Below are positions 7,869-16,620 of a stretch of DNA of 43,125 nucleotides, in pieces. The position numbers were made by a program, and so were the translations under genes. Source of the DNA: Acidobacteriota bacterium. GTDB taxonomy: Bacteria; Acidobacteriota; UBA6911; JACOSC01. Location of the stretch: assembly GCA_016179055.1 (NCBI GenBank), contig JACOSC010000018.1:1-43125 (forward strand). The letters are read 5' to 3'. The notes beneath the pieces are model-generated. The model did no database searches and was not told the origin of the DNA. It was given only the letters and a program-made list of their open reading frames with translations. Position 1 is the first letter of the stretch; each line of letters starts with the position of its first letter.

Positions 7869-10241
7869 TTAACGGTTGAACACTCGTATTTGGCCGCAAC
7901 TGCCCATGGCGTTGGTCGAAGACCCGCGGCCTGGCGTTCCCACAACACGGACGCCAAAGCCGGTTACCGCGGAGAAGCGCGCCTTGAAAATGTCGAACGC
8001 GCGTAGCGGGACCCCATAAGGGGCGGTCAGCGAGGCTTCCGGCCGGCTCGGGCCGCCGGCGCGATAACCGTTCCACTGCACTCCGGAAATATTTTCCCAT
8101 TGCGCTCCGTTAAAAACTTCTACGCGCACGGAGCCCGTAGCGAACCAACCGCCGTCGCCAAAGAGCTCTCCGTGATTCGTGCCGCCCAGTTGGAAATCGA
8201 GCTCATTGAAGGTTTGCGCCGTGGGAAACTGAATGCCAAAGTAGACCGTCTGCTGAGGCGAATCATCAAACGTATTGTACTCCGTGTACCCGCGTGTCCC
8301 GGTACAGAACTTCCACGCCCCTTGGCGAATGGCATTCACATCACGGTTGCCGCCGCCGGTGGGCTCCAAAACACTGGCGATGGCCGTGGCATCCACTCTT
8401 AATGCCAGGTTATACGGCTCGGCGATTTCTGCGGGCGCAGCGCGACGGGCGCCGGCTCCCAACAGACCGTAAGCGACAATTCCGGTTGTACCGACGTAGA
8501 CCTTGCCGTCGCGGACAATCGGGGCGCAGAACTTGCGGCCATCCCGCAAGCGGTCCCGCTCCAAGTTATTAGCGGTAAGAATGCCATTTCGTGACGTGTA
8601 GAGTGGCGTCCCGCTAAGCGCATCGTAGGCAAGCAGCGCAGCCGTATCGGTTGTCGAATCGCCGGAACGACCCGCGATATCTTTGCGCGCGTCGACGACC
8701 CAAACAATTCCGTTATCGCCGCCGTTGCTGGAAACCACCGGCACAGTGCTGGTCGCGATGGCTTCCGATTCCCACAATGGATCAAAAGTGCTCTGGCCGG
8801 TATCGGGATTCGTGTAAAGCAGAAGCGTTATGACTTTGGCCCCACCCGCTTCCAACCGGCCTTCCTGGTTCACTCCCGTAATGAAAACCACAGTCGTGCC
8901 ATCCGAGGCTTTGAAATAAGCGGGGACTGTTTTAATGCCGCCAATCTCACTGCCGGTCCAAAAACGCCTTTTTAGCAGGGCGGCATCATCCGGATTGAGG
9001 TCTTCGTCATCGTCGGGAAGGCGCGACGGCCCGCCGTAGCCGCCTAAATTGTCGCGGTTGACCAGGTACACCCGGCCATCCTTGCCGCCGGTAACGATCA
9101 GGTTGGGCGTAGTGGTATCAGACTGTATCGGCAAGATCGTGGCCGTGGAGCCTCCGAGGTCCCAGTCGAAGCGGTTGAGCGTGGCCTGATTCGCCGGCGT
9201 GTAGAAATTCGCGGTTTGCGGGGAGAAGCGCAGGTCGAAGGGCAACCGCATTATACTCATACTATAGTCTACCCCCGGAGGTGGAGGAGGGTCGCCATTG
9301 CCGGTTACAACAAAAATGTTCCCTTGACTATCGGCGCTGACTCCGCCGGGTCCCCATATACCGCCGCCGCTCTGCGCAACGGCGGGCGAGAATACATACG
9401 GAGCGGCGCTCGGATTTGTCGTACTGTAGCCAAAGAGAAATCCATGATAGCCGTCGCCATCCGTGCCGCGAATATCGCAACGGCTGCCAAACGGAATATA
9501 CACGCGCCCGTTGGTGATCAAAAGTGCCCCGCGCTGGCTTGCACGGCGAGGACTAAACGTCCGTCCCAAGGTCGAGCCGCGAATTTCTACCGGCCATCCA
9601 GTGCGCTCACGGCCGGTTCTCAGGTCCAGGGAATGAAGAAAGAAATGTTCATCCTCCGGCCCTGACGGGGGTATGGTTCGGTAGCGGTTGTTGGTAATGC
9701 TGACCACGAAGAGGGCATTAGTAACCGGGTCGATGGCCACTGTACTGAGGATGCCTACCGGCCCAATCACGTCTTGGCAGAAAGATCCGCCGCCGACAAA
9801 GTACGGACTGGTGGGGCCGAGATAAGTGCCAAAATTTCTGGGGTCGATATTGTTCGAATCGGCGCTTTCCGGCCATAGCCATTCGCCAGTGGTCGCGTCA
9901 ATGGCATGTACCCGATTGGTCATCGTAGCCGCATAGATGACATCCCGATTCCGTCCCCGAATCATGACGTTATGAACGAAGAGCGGCTGTCCGTAAACTT
10001 GACCTCCCAGGTCACGCTCCCAAAGTTTGCCGAAGGCGTCCGGGTTGACATTGTCCAAAGTCAGTATGGTTTCATCGGCATACCAACCGGTCCGGCTGTT
10101 GTCGCCATGAAAAGTTAATACATCGTTGGCGGCCGTGATGACGGTTGGTTCGCTGAAAGAGATTTTTAGCGCAAAACTGCTAATTAATAATATGAGAACA
10201 GTAGTCCAATAGACCTTGTATGTTAAACATCGCGAAAGCAT
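7869..10241 (-). CDS. secreted PQQ-like beta-propeller protein with C-terminal lectin-like domain
   Basis: The 790-residue protein starts at 10241 behind a strong GGAGGT. An N-terminal hydrophobic segment (VYWTTVLILLISSFAL) is a signal peptide. Residues about 40-600 repeat short blade sequences such as VYAATMTNRVHAIDATTGEW and GRVYIPFGSRCDI, like quinoprotein (PQQ-type) propellers. Many acidobacterial secreted proteins share the opening FHGDNSRTGWYADE. Residues about 640-790 form a separate domain (FGIQFPTAQTFNELDFQ, GSVRVEVFNGAQWENISG, IRVF) resembling discoidin / F5-8 type C galactose-binding folds. Binding of a polymer or glycan outside the cell is inference, and I cannot confirm that PQQ is bound. 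It is convergent with the methyltransferase remnant. Confidence 0.8.
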   Translation of the reverse strand: MLSRCLTYKVYWTTVLILLISSFALKISFSEPTVITAANDVLTFHGDNSRTGWYADETILTLDNVNPDAFGKLWERDLGGQVYGQPLFVHNVMIRGRNRDVIYAATMTNRVHAIDATTGEWLWPESADSNNIDPRNFGTYLGPTSPYFVGGGSFCQDVIGPVGILSTVAIDPVTNALFVVSITNNRYRTIPPSGPEDEHFFLHSLDLRTGRERTGWPVEIRGSTLGRTFSPRRASQRGALLITNGRVYIPFGSRCDIRGTDGDGYHGFLFGYSTTNPSAAPYVFSPAVAQSGGGIWGPGGVSADSQGNIFVVTGNGDPPPPPGVDYSMSIMRLPFDLRFSPQTANFYTPANQATLNRFDWDLGGSTATILPIQSDTTTPNLIVTGGKDGRVYLVNRDNLGGYGGPSRLPDDDEDLNPDDAALLKRRFWTGSEIGGIKTVPAYFKASDGTTVVFITGVNQEGRLEAGGAKVITLLLYTNPDTGQSTFDPLWESEAIATSTVPVVSSNGGDNGIVWVVDARKDIAGRSGDSTTDTAALLAYDALSGTPLYTSRNGILTANNLERDRLRDGRKFCAPIVRDGKVYVGTTGIVAYGLLGAGARRAAPAEIAEPYNLALRVDATAIASVLEPTGGGNRDVNAIRQGAWKFCTGTRGYTEYNTFDDSPQQTVYFGIQFPTAQTFNELDFQLGGTNHGELFGDGGWFATGSVRVEVFNGAQWENISGVQWNGYRAGGPSRPEASLTAPYGVPLRAFDIFKARFSAVTGFGVRVVGTPGRGSSTNAMGSCGQIRVFNR

Positions 10242-10358
10242 GATAGTACCTCCAATAAATGATATGTTCCCTCCCGTGCGAGTTGCACGATATTTATTCC
10301 GAGGAGGGGCCAGAGGCCGATTTTCTTAGGGGAAAAGACAAATAGTAAACCGTGTTGC

Positions 10359-10622
10359 TCAATTTAACTTCGTCTCTTTCTTCTCTTCAATCAAGTTCTT
10401 CAGTGTTTGCTTTTGCAAACGCAAAGTGTCTTTGCCATTACTTTCTTTCACTAACAAACGAAGTGACGACGCAATTGTTGAAAGCAGTTTGTTTTCCTTA
10501 CCCAAAGCCACATACTTATCATTGTTGATAAGCATACGAGAAAACCAATAAGCATTATGCCATCTGTTTTCTATCTGTTCTATGATCTCTGTAGACTTCA
10601 CGGTGTATTTAATATGCGGCAA
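10359..10622 (-). CDS. small unknown protein, partner ORF of the DNA methyltransferase
   Basis: This 87-residue ORF overlaps the end of the methyltransferase gene by 14 bases, so the two are translationally linked. It is Lys/Glu-rich and helical (STIASSLRLLVKESNGKD), with an aromatic stretch NRWHNAYWFSRMLINNDK. It is visibly AT-richer than the surrounding genes, like the methyltransferase. I do not recognise the family. Its position suggests an accessory or specificity peptide, or the leftover N-terminus of a restriction enzyme; neither is proven. Confidence 0.55.
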   Translation of the reverse strand: MPHIKYTVKSTEIIEQIENRWHNAYWFSRMLINNDKYVALGKENKLLSTIASSLRLLVKESNGKDTLRLQKQTLKNLIEEKKETKLN

Positions 10623-11379
10623 ATTTCAAGTGCGGTTGTTTCAAAAAGTTCTTGATTCTTTCTTTTGACATTAAACAATAATCAGGGGACAACTCAATGC
10701 CGATATAATCCCGGTTGTTCATCAAAGCTGCAATTGCGGTAGTGCCGCTGCCCATAAATGGATCAAGAACAACTTGTGCAGATGTTGAAGAAATAATTCT
10801 GTCGATTAAAACTACTGGAAACGGCGCAGGATGGTCGTTGTGCATTTCTTGTTTGAAATCCCAAACATCTCCATGTGCATTAGCTTTAGCAACCAGTTTG
10901 AATTTTGGTTTTGCTATGAGGTAGATCACTTCATAGGTCGGGAGGAAATATCCCGCGTTAAAATTGATTCCTCCCTTGCGCTTCCAAATGATGATTTGTC
11001 TAATGGGAAATTCGCCGACAATATCGCGTCTGTCTTGAAGCAACCCGTCTTGAACTCTCCATTTATGATTGTAAAAAATTGCTCCGTCGTCTTTAAGCAA
11101 ACGGAACATTTCCTTTAAGCAGCTCCTCTGCCATTCCGCATATTCTTCATGCGGCATACAATCGTCATGATGAGAATAGCCTTTTACCAGTTCAGCATTT
11201 TTCCACTTGCCGCCTCTGCCGTCTTTCATTCCGTTCCCTGTTGAATTTTTCAAATTGTATGGCGGCGATGTAACAACAAGGTCAATGCTGCTGTCGGGGA
11301 GGTTTTTCATTGTCTCCAAACATTCGCCGCAGATAATATTATTGAGATAGTCTTTCAACTTGTCTGATTGTTTTTGCAT
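10609..11379 (-). CDS. site-specific DNA methyltransferase (N4-C or N6-A)
   Basis: This 256-residue DNA amino-methyltransferase uses S-adenosylmethionine to modify a base in a specific DNA site. Catalytic motif IV is TSPPYN (residues 37-42). The SAM-binding motif I is LDPFMGSGTT (205-214), followed by DYIGIELSPDYC. The order catalytic motif, recognition region, SAM motif is that of beta-class enzymes. SPPY is commoner in N4-cytosine enzymes, but N6-adenine cannot be excluded. The gene is AT-rich against its neighbours, which suggests transfer. No restriction endonuclease is recognisable beside it, so it is either solitary or paired with the small downstream ORF. The leader before 11379 is G-rich (GGATGGGGGG) rather than a classical binding site. 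Confidence 0.9.
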   Translation of the reverse strand: MQKQSDKLKDYLNNIICGECLETMKNLPDSSIDLVVTSPPYNLKNSTGNGMKDGRGGKWKNAELVKGYSHHDDCMPHEEYAEWQRSCLKEMFRLLKDDGAIFYNHKWRVQDGLLQDRRDIVGEFPIRQIIIWKRKGGINFNAGYFLPTYEVIYLIAKPKFKLVAKANAHGDVWDFKQEMHNDHPAPFPVVLIDRIISSTSAQVVLDPFMGSGTTAIAALMNNRDYIGIELSPDYCLMSKERIKNFLKQPHLKFAAY

Positions 11380-11614
11380 AAATTTAAACCCCCCATCCTC
11401 TTGAGCGCCGCCGATATCTCCCGTCCTGATGCCTTATAATATGGAGTAATTATATACGGACACGGTCGCAAGTCAAAGAAAATCTTTCCGCGGCCGTGCG
11501 GTCAAGCCTGGCAGACAAAGTCTTTATAGACGAGTCGCCACCGCTCGCCGTACTGTTCGGGAACGTATCACATGAGAAGGCGAATCCTAATTACTGACAT
11601 TGTGTCCGGTAATC

Positions 11615-11643
11615 TTGACAAGTCGTGGTTCTTTGTCGATACT
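11615..11643 (+). promoter_or_regulatory. sigma70-type promoter of the VCBS gene
   Basis: TTGACA (11615-11620) and GATACT (11638-11643) are separated by 17 bases. The -10 box ends 8 bases before ATG 11652, which has no Shine-Dalgarno sequence. Transcription would start about 1-2 bases before the start codon, so the message is likely leaderless. This also argues against the upstream GTG at 11625 as the start. Confidence 0.6.
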
Positions 11644-11651
11644 GTGCAACC

Positions 11652-14099
11652 ATGAGTGATGCGATTAAAAAAATGACTTTCTTTTTTGTGCTGCTGGCGA
11701 TCTGTGCTCAGCCATCCCATAGTACTTGGCCGTCCAAGCTCCTCCCGGTCCGTCAAGACTGGCCGGCCGGACGTCGCCCGTTCTTCGTCGCGGTGGGAGA
11801 CTTTAACAATGACGGCCATCATGATTTTGTCGTGGTTAATAGCGCCTCCAATGATCTATCGATTTATCTCGGCCAGGGCGACGGCCGATTTGTCGCGCAG
11901 GAGAACATCGCCGTGGCGTCGGCGCCTTATGCCGTCGCCATCGCGGATTTTAATGAAGACGGCAACCAGGACTTGGCTGTAGTTAGTGCCGGCGAAAACC
12001 GTGTGGCCATCTGGTTAGGGCAAGGCAACGGGACTTTTCGCGCCGGTCAGTCCCTTGACGTGGCGAGCGCTCCCATGGCCGTGATCGCGACGGACTGGAA
12101 CGACGATGGACACGTAGATCTGGCGGTGGCCAACCATGAGTCCGGCAGCGTTTCAATTCTGCTGGGCGCCGGTGATGGGCGCTTCACGGTAGGCGCCCGA
12201 GTTCCGGTTGGAAATTATCCCATTGCCCTTCAGAGTGGTGACTTCAACGGCGATGAGCGGTTGGATCTGGCCGTAGTCAATGAGCGTTCCAACTCGGTTT
12301 CGATCTTGCTCGGACGGGGAGATGGAACGTTTAGCCCCATGCCAACGCTCTCGGTCGGCACCAATCCCCAGTCGGTCGTGGTAGCCGATTTCAACGGAGA
12401 TGGACGCGCCGATTTGGCTGTAGCGAATGCGCGCAGCCGCGACATACAGGTCTTTCTTGGGACGGGCGATGGGCGCTTTAGAGCCGGAGGCCGTTTTAAG
12501 GCCGGCGCCGGCCCCACGGCGTTGGCGGTGGGCGATGTGAATGGGGATGGCCTTGTCGACCTCATTGCGGCTAATCGTGGCTCCGATAATGTCTCCGTTC
12601 TGGCCGGCCAAGGCGACGGCACATTTAAATCGCCGCAGAACTACAGAGCAGGATTATTTCCCGTCAGCGTGGCCTTCGGTGATTTTGATGAGGATGGGCG
12701 GCTGGATGTGATCGTGGCTAACCGGGACACCCGCAACGTTTCAGTGATGTATGGGCGTGGCGATGGAACGTTTGGGGAGACTCAAAGCTTTGTGGTCGCG
12801 GAAAAGCCGTATGCAGTGGCCGCCGCCGATTTCGATGCCGATCAGTACCCGGATATGGCCATCGCTCACCCGGCGTTGAATCGTGTCGCCATATGGCGGG
12901 GCCATGGAGACGGAACTTTCAAGGCCGGACCCTCGATGGTCGTCGCTGAGTATCCTTGCGCATTGGCCATTGGGGATTTCAACGAAGATGGGCGGCCGGA
13001 TATAGCGGTAGCCAACGAGCGCTCCGGCGACGTTGCCATCCTTATAGGTTCGCCGACGGGAGAATTTAGCCTGGGTCACCGAGTCGCAGTGGCCAAGGCG
13101 CCGATCTTCGTGGCGACCGGCGACTTGAATGGCGACCGGCATATGGACTTGGTAACGGTCAGCCCCTATACCAACCAAATATCGGTGAGACTGGGTAACG
13201 GCGACGGAACTTTCAGGATCGGCGCAAATCTTGAGATCGCCGATCGACCTTACACTGTAGCGCTGGCCGACCTGAACGGTGATGGACGCTTGGACATAGC
13301 TGTGGCCAATGGCCGATCCAATGACGTCGCGGTTCTACTTGGAAAAGGCGATGGCAACTTTACGTTGCCGAGGAAATTTGCCGCAGGCAACTCGCCCAAT
13401 GCCATAGTGGCTGCCGACTTTAATGGGGACCGAAAAATGGATCTGGCCGTGGCCAACTATGGCGCCGCCGATGTTTCTGTTTTGTATGGCCGCGGGGATG
13501 GCACTTTCGCGGCGGCTAAGCCTAGCGCGGTTGGAGCTAGCCCTATTGCTTTGGGCGCCGCCGACTTGGATCGCGATGGCGTTCCAGATCTAGCGGTTGT
13601 GAATCTCCATAGTGATCATGTATCCATTTTGCACAGCCATAAGGGCGAAGTTTTTCAGGCGGGCCGGAATTTTGGTGTGCGAGACATGCCGCGCGGCCTG
13701 GCGATGGCGGATTTCAATCGGGATGGGTTTATGGATTTGGCGACGCTACATACGGACATGAATAGAGTATCGCTGTTGTATGGGATGGGAGAGGGCAACT
13801 TCGGTGCGCCTGGTAAGCTTAGTCGCGCCACACCGCCGATCATTACAGGAATGACTCCGGCGGCCGGGCGGCCCGGGACGTCGGTGAAGACCGCCATTCA
13901 CGGTTTCAATCTGAAAGATGTGAATGAGGTGAAATGCAGCGGACCTGGAATAACCGCGCGAATTGACCAGACGCGCCCGCATACCGCTAATAGTTTGCCA
14001 ATCCTCATTACGATTTCGGCCGATGCTCCCAAGGGCCCCCATAAACTTTCGATCAAAGCGGCGGCCCATACCGTGCGCTTCTGGGTGATAAAATCCTAG
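11652..14099 (+). CDS. secreted FG-GAP/VCBS repeat protein, 14 repeats plus IPT/TIG-like end
   Basis: This 815-residue protein starts at ATG 11652 with a signal peptide (KKMTFFFVLLAICAQPSHS). I count 14 repeats of about 50 residues with the pattern GDFNxDGxxDLAVAN...VSxLLGxGDGTF. The calcium-type DxNxDGxxD loop is intact in most, and weakened in repeats 8 (DFDADQYPD) and 13-14. Fourteen blades would make two seven-bladed propellers, as in integrin-alpha-like folds. The last 85 residues (ITGMTPAAGRPGTSVKTAIH onward) resemble an IPT/TIG immunoglobulin-like domain. It is presumably surface or extracellular, with adhesion or polymer binding inferred only. The gene is highly repetitive at DNA level, so repeat number could vary between strains. 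Confidence 0.88.
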   Translation: MSDAIKKMTFFFVLLAICAQPSHSTWPSKLLPVRQDWPAGRRPFFVAVGDFNNDGHHDFVVVNSASNDLSIYLGQGDGRFVAQENIAVASAPYAVAIADFNEDGNQDLAVVSAGENRVAIWLGQGNGTFRAGQSLDVASAPMAVIATDWNDDGHVDLAVANHESGSVSILLGAGDGRFTVGARVPVGNYPIALQSGDFNGDERLDLAVVNERSNSVSILLGRGDGTFSPMPTLSVGTNPQSVVVADFNGDGRADLAVANARSRDIQVFLGTGDGRFRAGGRFKAGAGPTALAVGDVNGDGLVDLIAANRGSDNVSVLAGQGDGTFKSPQNYRAGLFPVSVAFGDFDEDGRLDVIVANRDTRNVSVMYGRGDGTFGETQSFVVAEKPYAVAAADFDADQYPDMAIAHPALNRVAIWRGHGDGTFKAGPSMVVAEYPCALAIGDFNEDGRPDIAVANERSGDVAILIGSPTGEFSLGHRVAVAKAPIFVATGDLNGDRHMDLVTVSPYTNQISVRLGNGDGTFRIGANLEIADRPYTVALADLNGDGRLDIAVANGRSNDVAVLLGKGDGNFTLPRKFAAGNSPNAIVAADFNGDRKMDLAVANYGAADVSVLYGRGDGTFAAAKPSAVGASPIALGAADLDRDGVPDLAVVNLHSDHVSILHSHKGEVFQAGRNFGVRDMPRGLAMADFNRDGFMDLATLHTDMNRVSLLYGMGEGNFGAPGKLSRATPPIITGMTPAAGRPGTSVKTAIHGFNLKDVNEVKCSGPGITARIDQTRPHTANSLPILITISADAPKGPHKLSIKAAAHTVRFWVIKS

Positions 14100-14154
14100 C
14101 GAGGCGGCCCTAAGGCCAACCATACGTGTCCTTGAACCAGTTCTCGGCATAATA

Positions 14155-14223
14155 ACCAAAAAAAGGCGCAAGCAGCGCAAAAAGGAATGACATAGTCTTG
14201 CGCTTTTTGTGCTTCTTTGCGGC
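14155..14223. repeat. imperfect inverted repeat, GCGCAAAAAG type
   Basis: AAAGGCGCAAGCAGCGCAA is mirrored by CTTGCGCTTTTTGTGC and CTTCTTTGCGG, making an imperfect stem around a short centre. It sits 55 bases after the VCBS gene and could act as a terminator. It resembles the accessory repeat at 17212-17269 in style (CACAAAGACACGAAG...). Confidence 0.4.
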
Positions 14224-14322
14224 AAGAAGAACTGGGCCGCCAACAAGCGCACAAGGCGCACAAGGGAAGAGTGGGTTAATTAGGGGTTGTAAAACATGAT
14301 GAAGAGTTATATAAAGTAATAC

Positions 14323-14820
14323 TTGCTGTTAGTTCCGCGTCCATTGGTAAAACCAGGGCTATGGCGAAGAAAACAGAGGTCAGCAAGTGTCCGCCAGTGG
14401 AGGCCGGAACGCAGGAGGTCGATCTTGAGCTTTGTGGCCAAGGGTAGGCAGCGGTTCTCCAGCGAGTGGTTGTTCTCGGCGAGAGGGGGTTATTTTGTTG
14501 GCCTTGTCTCGGTGGCTGTGTTGATAACCAGCGCGATTCTTTTTTTTAGCGCACGGACCTACCATTTAGATTTCATTGCGGACCCCAAAGTGGAGAATCA
14601 CATGGCGGAGTGCGAGGGATGTCGCAATCGAGCGATCGGTGTTATTTGGAATCATATTCCATCAACAGCGGATCGCGCGTCGCTCATTCAGGATCACTTG
14701 AATCAGTGCGCGGTCTGCCAACAGAAGATTCTCACTCAAGTGCACGAGCATGTGCAGCTTCTATCCGCCCTTGGCAATAAGTCCCGGATAGGCGTTCCGT
14801 CGCCGGGTAAATCCAAGTGA
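14323..14820 (+). CDS. single-pass membrane protein with two HxxxCxxC motifs
   Basis: The frame is open from TTG 14323; the true start is uncertain, with GTG near 14432 a plausible alternative. A basic N-terminal part is followed by one membrane segment (YFVGLVSVAVLITSAILFF). The C-terminal part holds two near-identical zinc-type motifs, HMAECEGC and HLNQCAVC, each H-x3-C-x2-C as in zinc-finger anti-sigma (ZAS) and putative zinc-finger domains. Unlike classic anti-sigma factors the motifs follow the membrane segment, so they may lie outside the cytoplasm. An ATG at 14361 opens a different, short frame (MAKKTEVSKCPPVEAG), so an N-terminal frameshift is possible. No sigma factor gene is adjacent. 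Confidence 0.6.
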   Translation: MLLVPRPLVKPGLWRRKQRSASVRQWRPERRRSILSFVAKGRQRFSSEWLFSARGGYFVGLVSVAVLITSAILFFSARTYHLDFIADPKVENHMAECEGCRNRAIGVIWNHIPSTADRASLIQDHLNQCAVCQQKILTQVHEHVQLLSALGNKSRIGVPSPGKSK

Positions 14821-14875
14821 CCCTACGAGCCACTCATCGACCTTATCCTCAAGGCTTAATTTGTAAGGAGGTTTT

Positions 14876-15763
14876 ATGCGGACTGCTATTATTCAAGTAA
14901 ATGCGTTTACCGAACGTCCCTTTTTGGGTAATCCGGCCGGCGTGGTAACTGATGCCTCCGGTCTCAGCGATGCGGTTATGCAATCCATTGCCCGGCAGAT
15001 GAACCTGTCGGAAACGGCCTTCATTTTTCCCTCAAAGCGGCCGGACGCGCCGGTGCGTATACGATGGTTTGGACCGACCTGTGAAGTGCCGCTCTGCGGC
15101 CATGCCACCATCGCCAGTTTTCATGCGCTGACGCTGGAGGGCCGGTACGGCTTGGCAGCGCGCAAGACGCATTTGCTCAACGTGGCTTGCCAAGCCGGGG
15201 TTCTGCCGGTTCGTGTCGTGCACGAGCGGGAACGTATCACGGTCTTTTTTGGATTGCCGCTTCCGAATTTTACCGACCTTACCTTTAATGTGGATGAGTT
15301 GATAGGACTCTTGGGCCTAACTGCGGCGGATCTGGATTATGCCTTGCCCCCGAAGCGTCAGGGGGGCTACTGGTTCATCCCGATCAAGAGCCTCGAAGCC
15401 ATGCGCCGTATGCGGCCGAACTTCGAAGGATTGAAATATTGGTGTGGCGGCCCGTGCTTGGCGCTGTTTACATTGGAAACCATGGACGCCGGATCAGATT
15501 GGCACATGCGCTTTTTTGCGCCGAGTTTCGGCATCAACGAAGATCCGGTTACCGGGACCGCGCAAGGCGTTATGGGGGTTTACATGGCGATGTTTGGTCC
15601 GGCAGCGCGGCGGGAAAAAAGAGAATTCCTGGGAGAGCAGGGCGACATCATTGGTCGTTGCGGACGCGTGTTGGTAAACGCTAGCGGACAGAACGGACGC
15701 ATTGAAGCCATCGAAATCGGCGGCACCGCGGTGCTCATGCTCAGTGGCGAAATATATTGGTAG
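14876..15763 (+). CDS. PhzF-family isomerase/epimerase
   Basis: This 295-residue protein starts behind a textbook TAAGGAGG. PhzF-like enzymes have a diaminopimelate epimerase-like two-lobed fold. The family opening (QVNAFTERPFLGNPAGV), the catalytic Glu 46 in MNLSETAFIF, CGHATIASFHAL and the C-terminal lobe block FFAPSFGINEDPVTGTA are all present. The first-described member isomerises a phenazine precursor, but no other phenazine genes are here, so the substrate is unknown. The gene stands alone and is complete. Confidence 0.9.
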   Translation: MRTAIIQVNAFTERPFLGNPAGVVTDASGLSDAVMQSIARQMNLSETAFIFPSKRPDAPVRIRWFGPTCEVPLCGHATIASFHALTLEGRYGLAARKTHLLNVACQAGVLPVRVVHERERITVFFGLPLPNFTDLTFNVDELIGLLGLTAADLDYALPPKRQGGYWFIPIKSLEAMRRMRPNFEGLKYWCGGPCLALFTLETMDAGSDWHMRFFAPSFGINEDPVTGTAQGVMGVYMAMFGPAARREKREFLGEQGDIIGRCGRVLVNASGQNGRIEAIEIGGTAVLMLSGEIYW

Positions 15764-15764
15764 C

Positions 15765-15821
15765 CATATGCCGCCGTACCGGACGCAGCGGAGGCACGGT
15801 CGACTGTAGCGGGTGTTAGGC
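15765..15821 (-). repeat. partial attC-like site downstream of the MazF-type module
   Basis: On the minus strand GCCTAAC (15821-15815) begins a stretch continuing ACCCGCTACAGTCGACCG, which has the R''-box and L-box layout of an integron attC 5' half. No matching GTTRRRY end is visible before the phzF-like gene, so the site is truncated or coincidental. Its position, downstream of a toxin gene, is where a cassette attC belongs. Confidence 0.35.
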
Positions 15822-15915
15822 GCTTTCCGTGGCACTCAGAATTCAGCCTTTAGAACGTTGGCGTTTAAACAACTACAGTGTCCGCCGCAACGAGGTATCC
15901 GGCGCGGTCCCTATG

Positions 15916-16260
15916 TCAGACGATTCCCATCGTGAACATCACACAACTTTCGATGGCTGAGATGGTCTGTTGGCTTACAGTCCCAAGCCTCCGTTGTAAC
16001 CGTGTCTTATCCAGAACTCGCAACTGATGACAAAGCAAAACAGAATCACTTGCTAACCTGCCTTCGCCTTTGAAAATCTGCACGCACGAAGGCAAAGAAG
16101 CGCGGCGTAAGTTCGTCGTCAGTGGTATGGCCAAAACCGTTGTGGTAAATTTGCTCACCAGGTCGTTTTGAAAGACGAGCACGGGGCGAGTTCCTGCCTG
16201 CTCCGAACCGCGCGTAGGATTAAGATCCGCCAACCAAATTTCACCGCGTTGGACGGTCAT
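15916..16260 (-). CDS. mazF: MazF/PemK-type endoribonuclease toxin
   Basis: This 114-residue toxin of the MazF family cleaves mRNA in the cytosol. The family opening RGEIWLADLNPTRGSEQAG and the following TRPVLVFQND are clear, and the strand IPLTTNLRRASLP is typical. The start codon overlaps the end of the upstream antitoxin gene by 4 bases (ATGA), the normal coupling for such modules. The pair lies on the minus strand in an attC-associated patch. Length and motifs are intact, so the toxin is probably functional. Confidence 0.9.
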   Translation of the reverse strand: MTVQRGEIWLADLNPTRGSEQAGTRPVLVFQNDLVSKFTTTVLAIPLTTNLRRASLPSCVQIFKGEGRLASDSVLLCHQLRVLDKTRLQRRLGTVSQQTISAIESCVMFTMGIV

Positions 16261-16493
16261 CGAGCATCCTCTTCTATTAATCCTTTGGCATAATCCGACA
16301 TACCTTCCTCCGCCAGCCGGCGATCTTCGTCCGCAAATTCGACATAGCGATCCGCTAACTGCGTCTCATCCAGTGTTGGCGTCGAATGGATCCGAGCCCG
16401 AAATTTCAAAAAGGCCATATACTCGGCAACCTGTTTAAGCTCGGCCTCACTCAAGCCATTGAGTTCCTGGGTAACTTGTTCTTTAATCGACAT
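16257..16493 (-). CDS. antitoxin of the MazF-type module
   Basis: This 78-residue acidic helical protein lies directly upstream of and overlaps the MazF-type gene. It begins MSIKEQVTQELNGLSEAELK and continues QVAEYMAFLKFRAR, a form seen in DUF2281-like and related antitoxins, then has an acidic C-terminal tail for binding the toxin. GGAGG precedes the start, and a TATAAA box (16513-16518, minus strand) lies just upstream. It should neutralise the toxin and autoregulate the operon, as is usual for type II systems. Confidence 0.8.
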   Translation of the reverse strand: MSIKEQVTQELNGLSEAELKQVAEYMAFLKFRARIHSTPTLDETQLADRYVEFADEDRRLAEEGMSDYAKGLIEEDAR

Positions 16494-16512
16494 CGCTTAC
16501 CCTCCAAGTACA

Positions 16513-16518
16513 TTTATA
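16513..16518 (-). promoter_or_regulatory. -10 box of the toxin/antitoxin operon
   Basis: The minus strand reads TATAAATG about 20 bases before the antitoxin start, with GGAGG between. No good -35 box is visible at 16-18 bases, as is common for autoregulated modules. Confidence 0.35.
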
Positions 16519-16620
16519 ATGGTATGCGACAATGAGGCAGATTTCAACTAAACTGCCCACATGCTTAGACGCATCGCCTTCGATTCTCGTCCACAAGTTC
16601 CGTGTGAATTCATCATGAGA

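Noticed and set aside
11625-11651. GTG start upstream of the VCBS gene
   Set aside because: It falls inside the promoter region (between the -35 and -10 boxes), so it would not be transcribed; ATG 11652 opens a proper signal peptide.
12153-13178. long minus-strand frames across the VCBS gene
   Set aside because: They mirror the 150-base periodic repeat on the plus strand and repeat the same words as a consequence.
15815-15821. GTTAGGC as a plus-strand attC end after the PhzF-family gene
   Set aside because: No matching RYYYAAC box or L boxes are found upstream on the plus strand; the minus-strand reading as a 5' half-site fits better.
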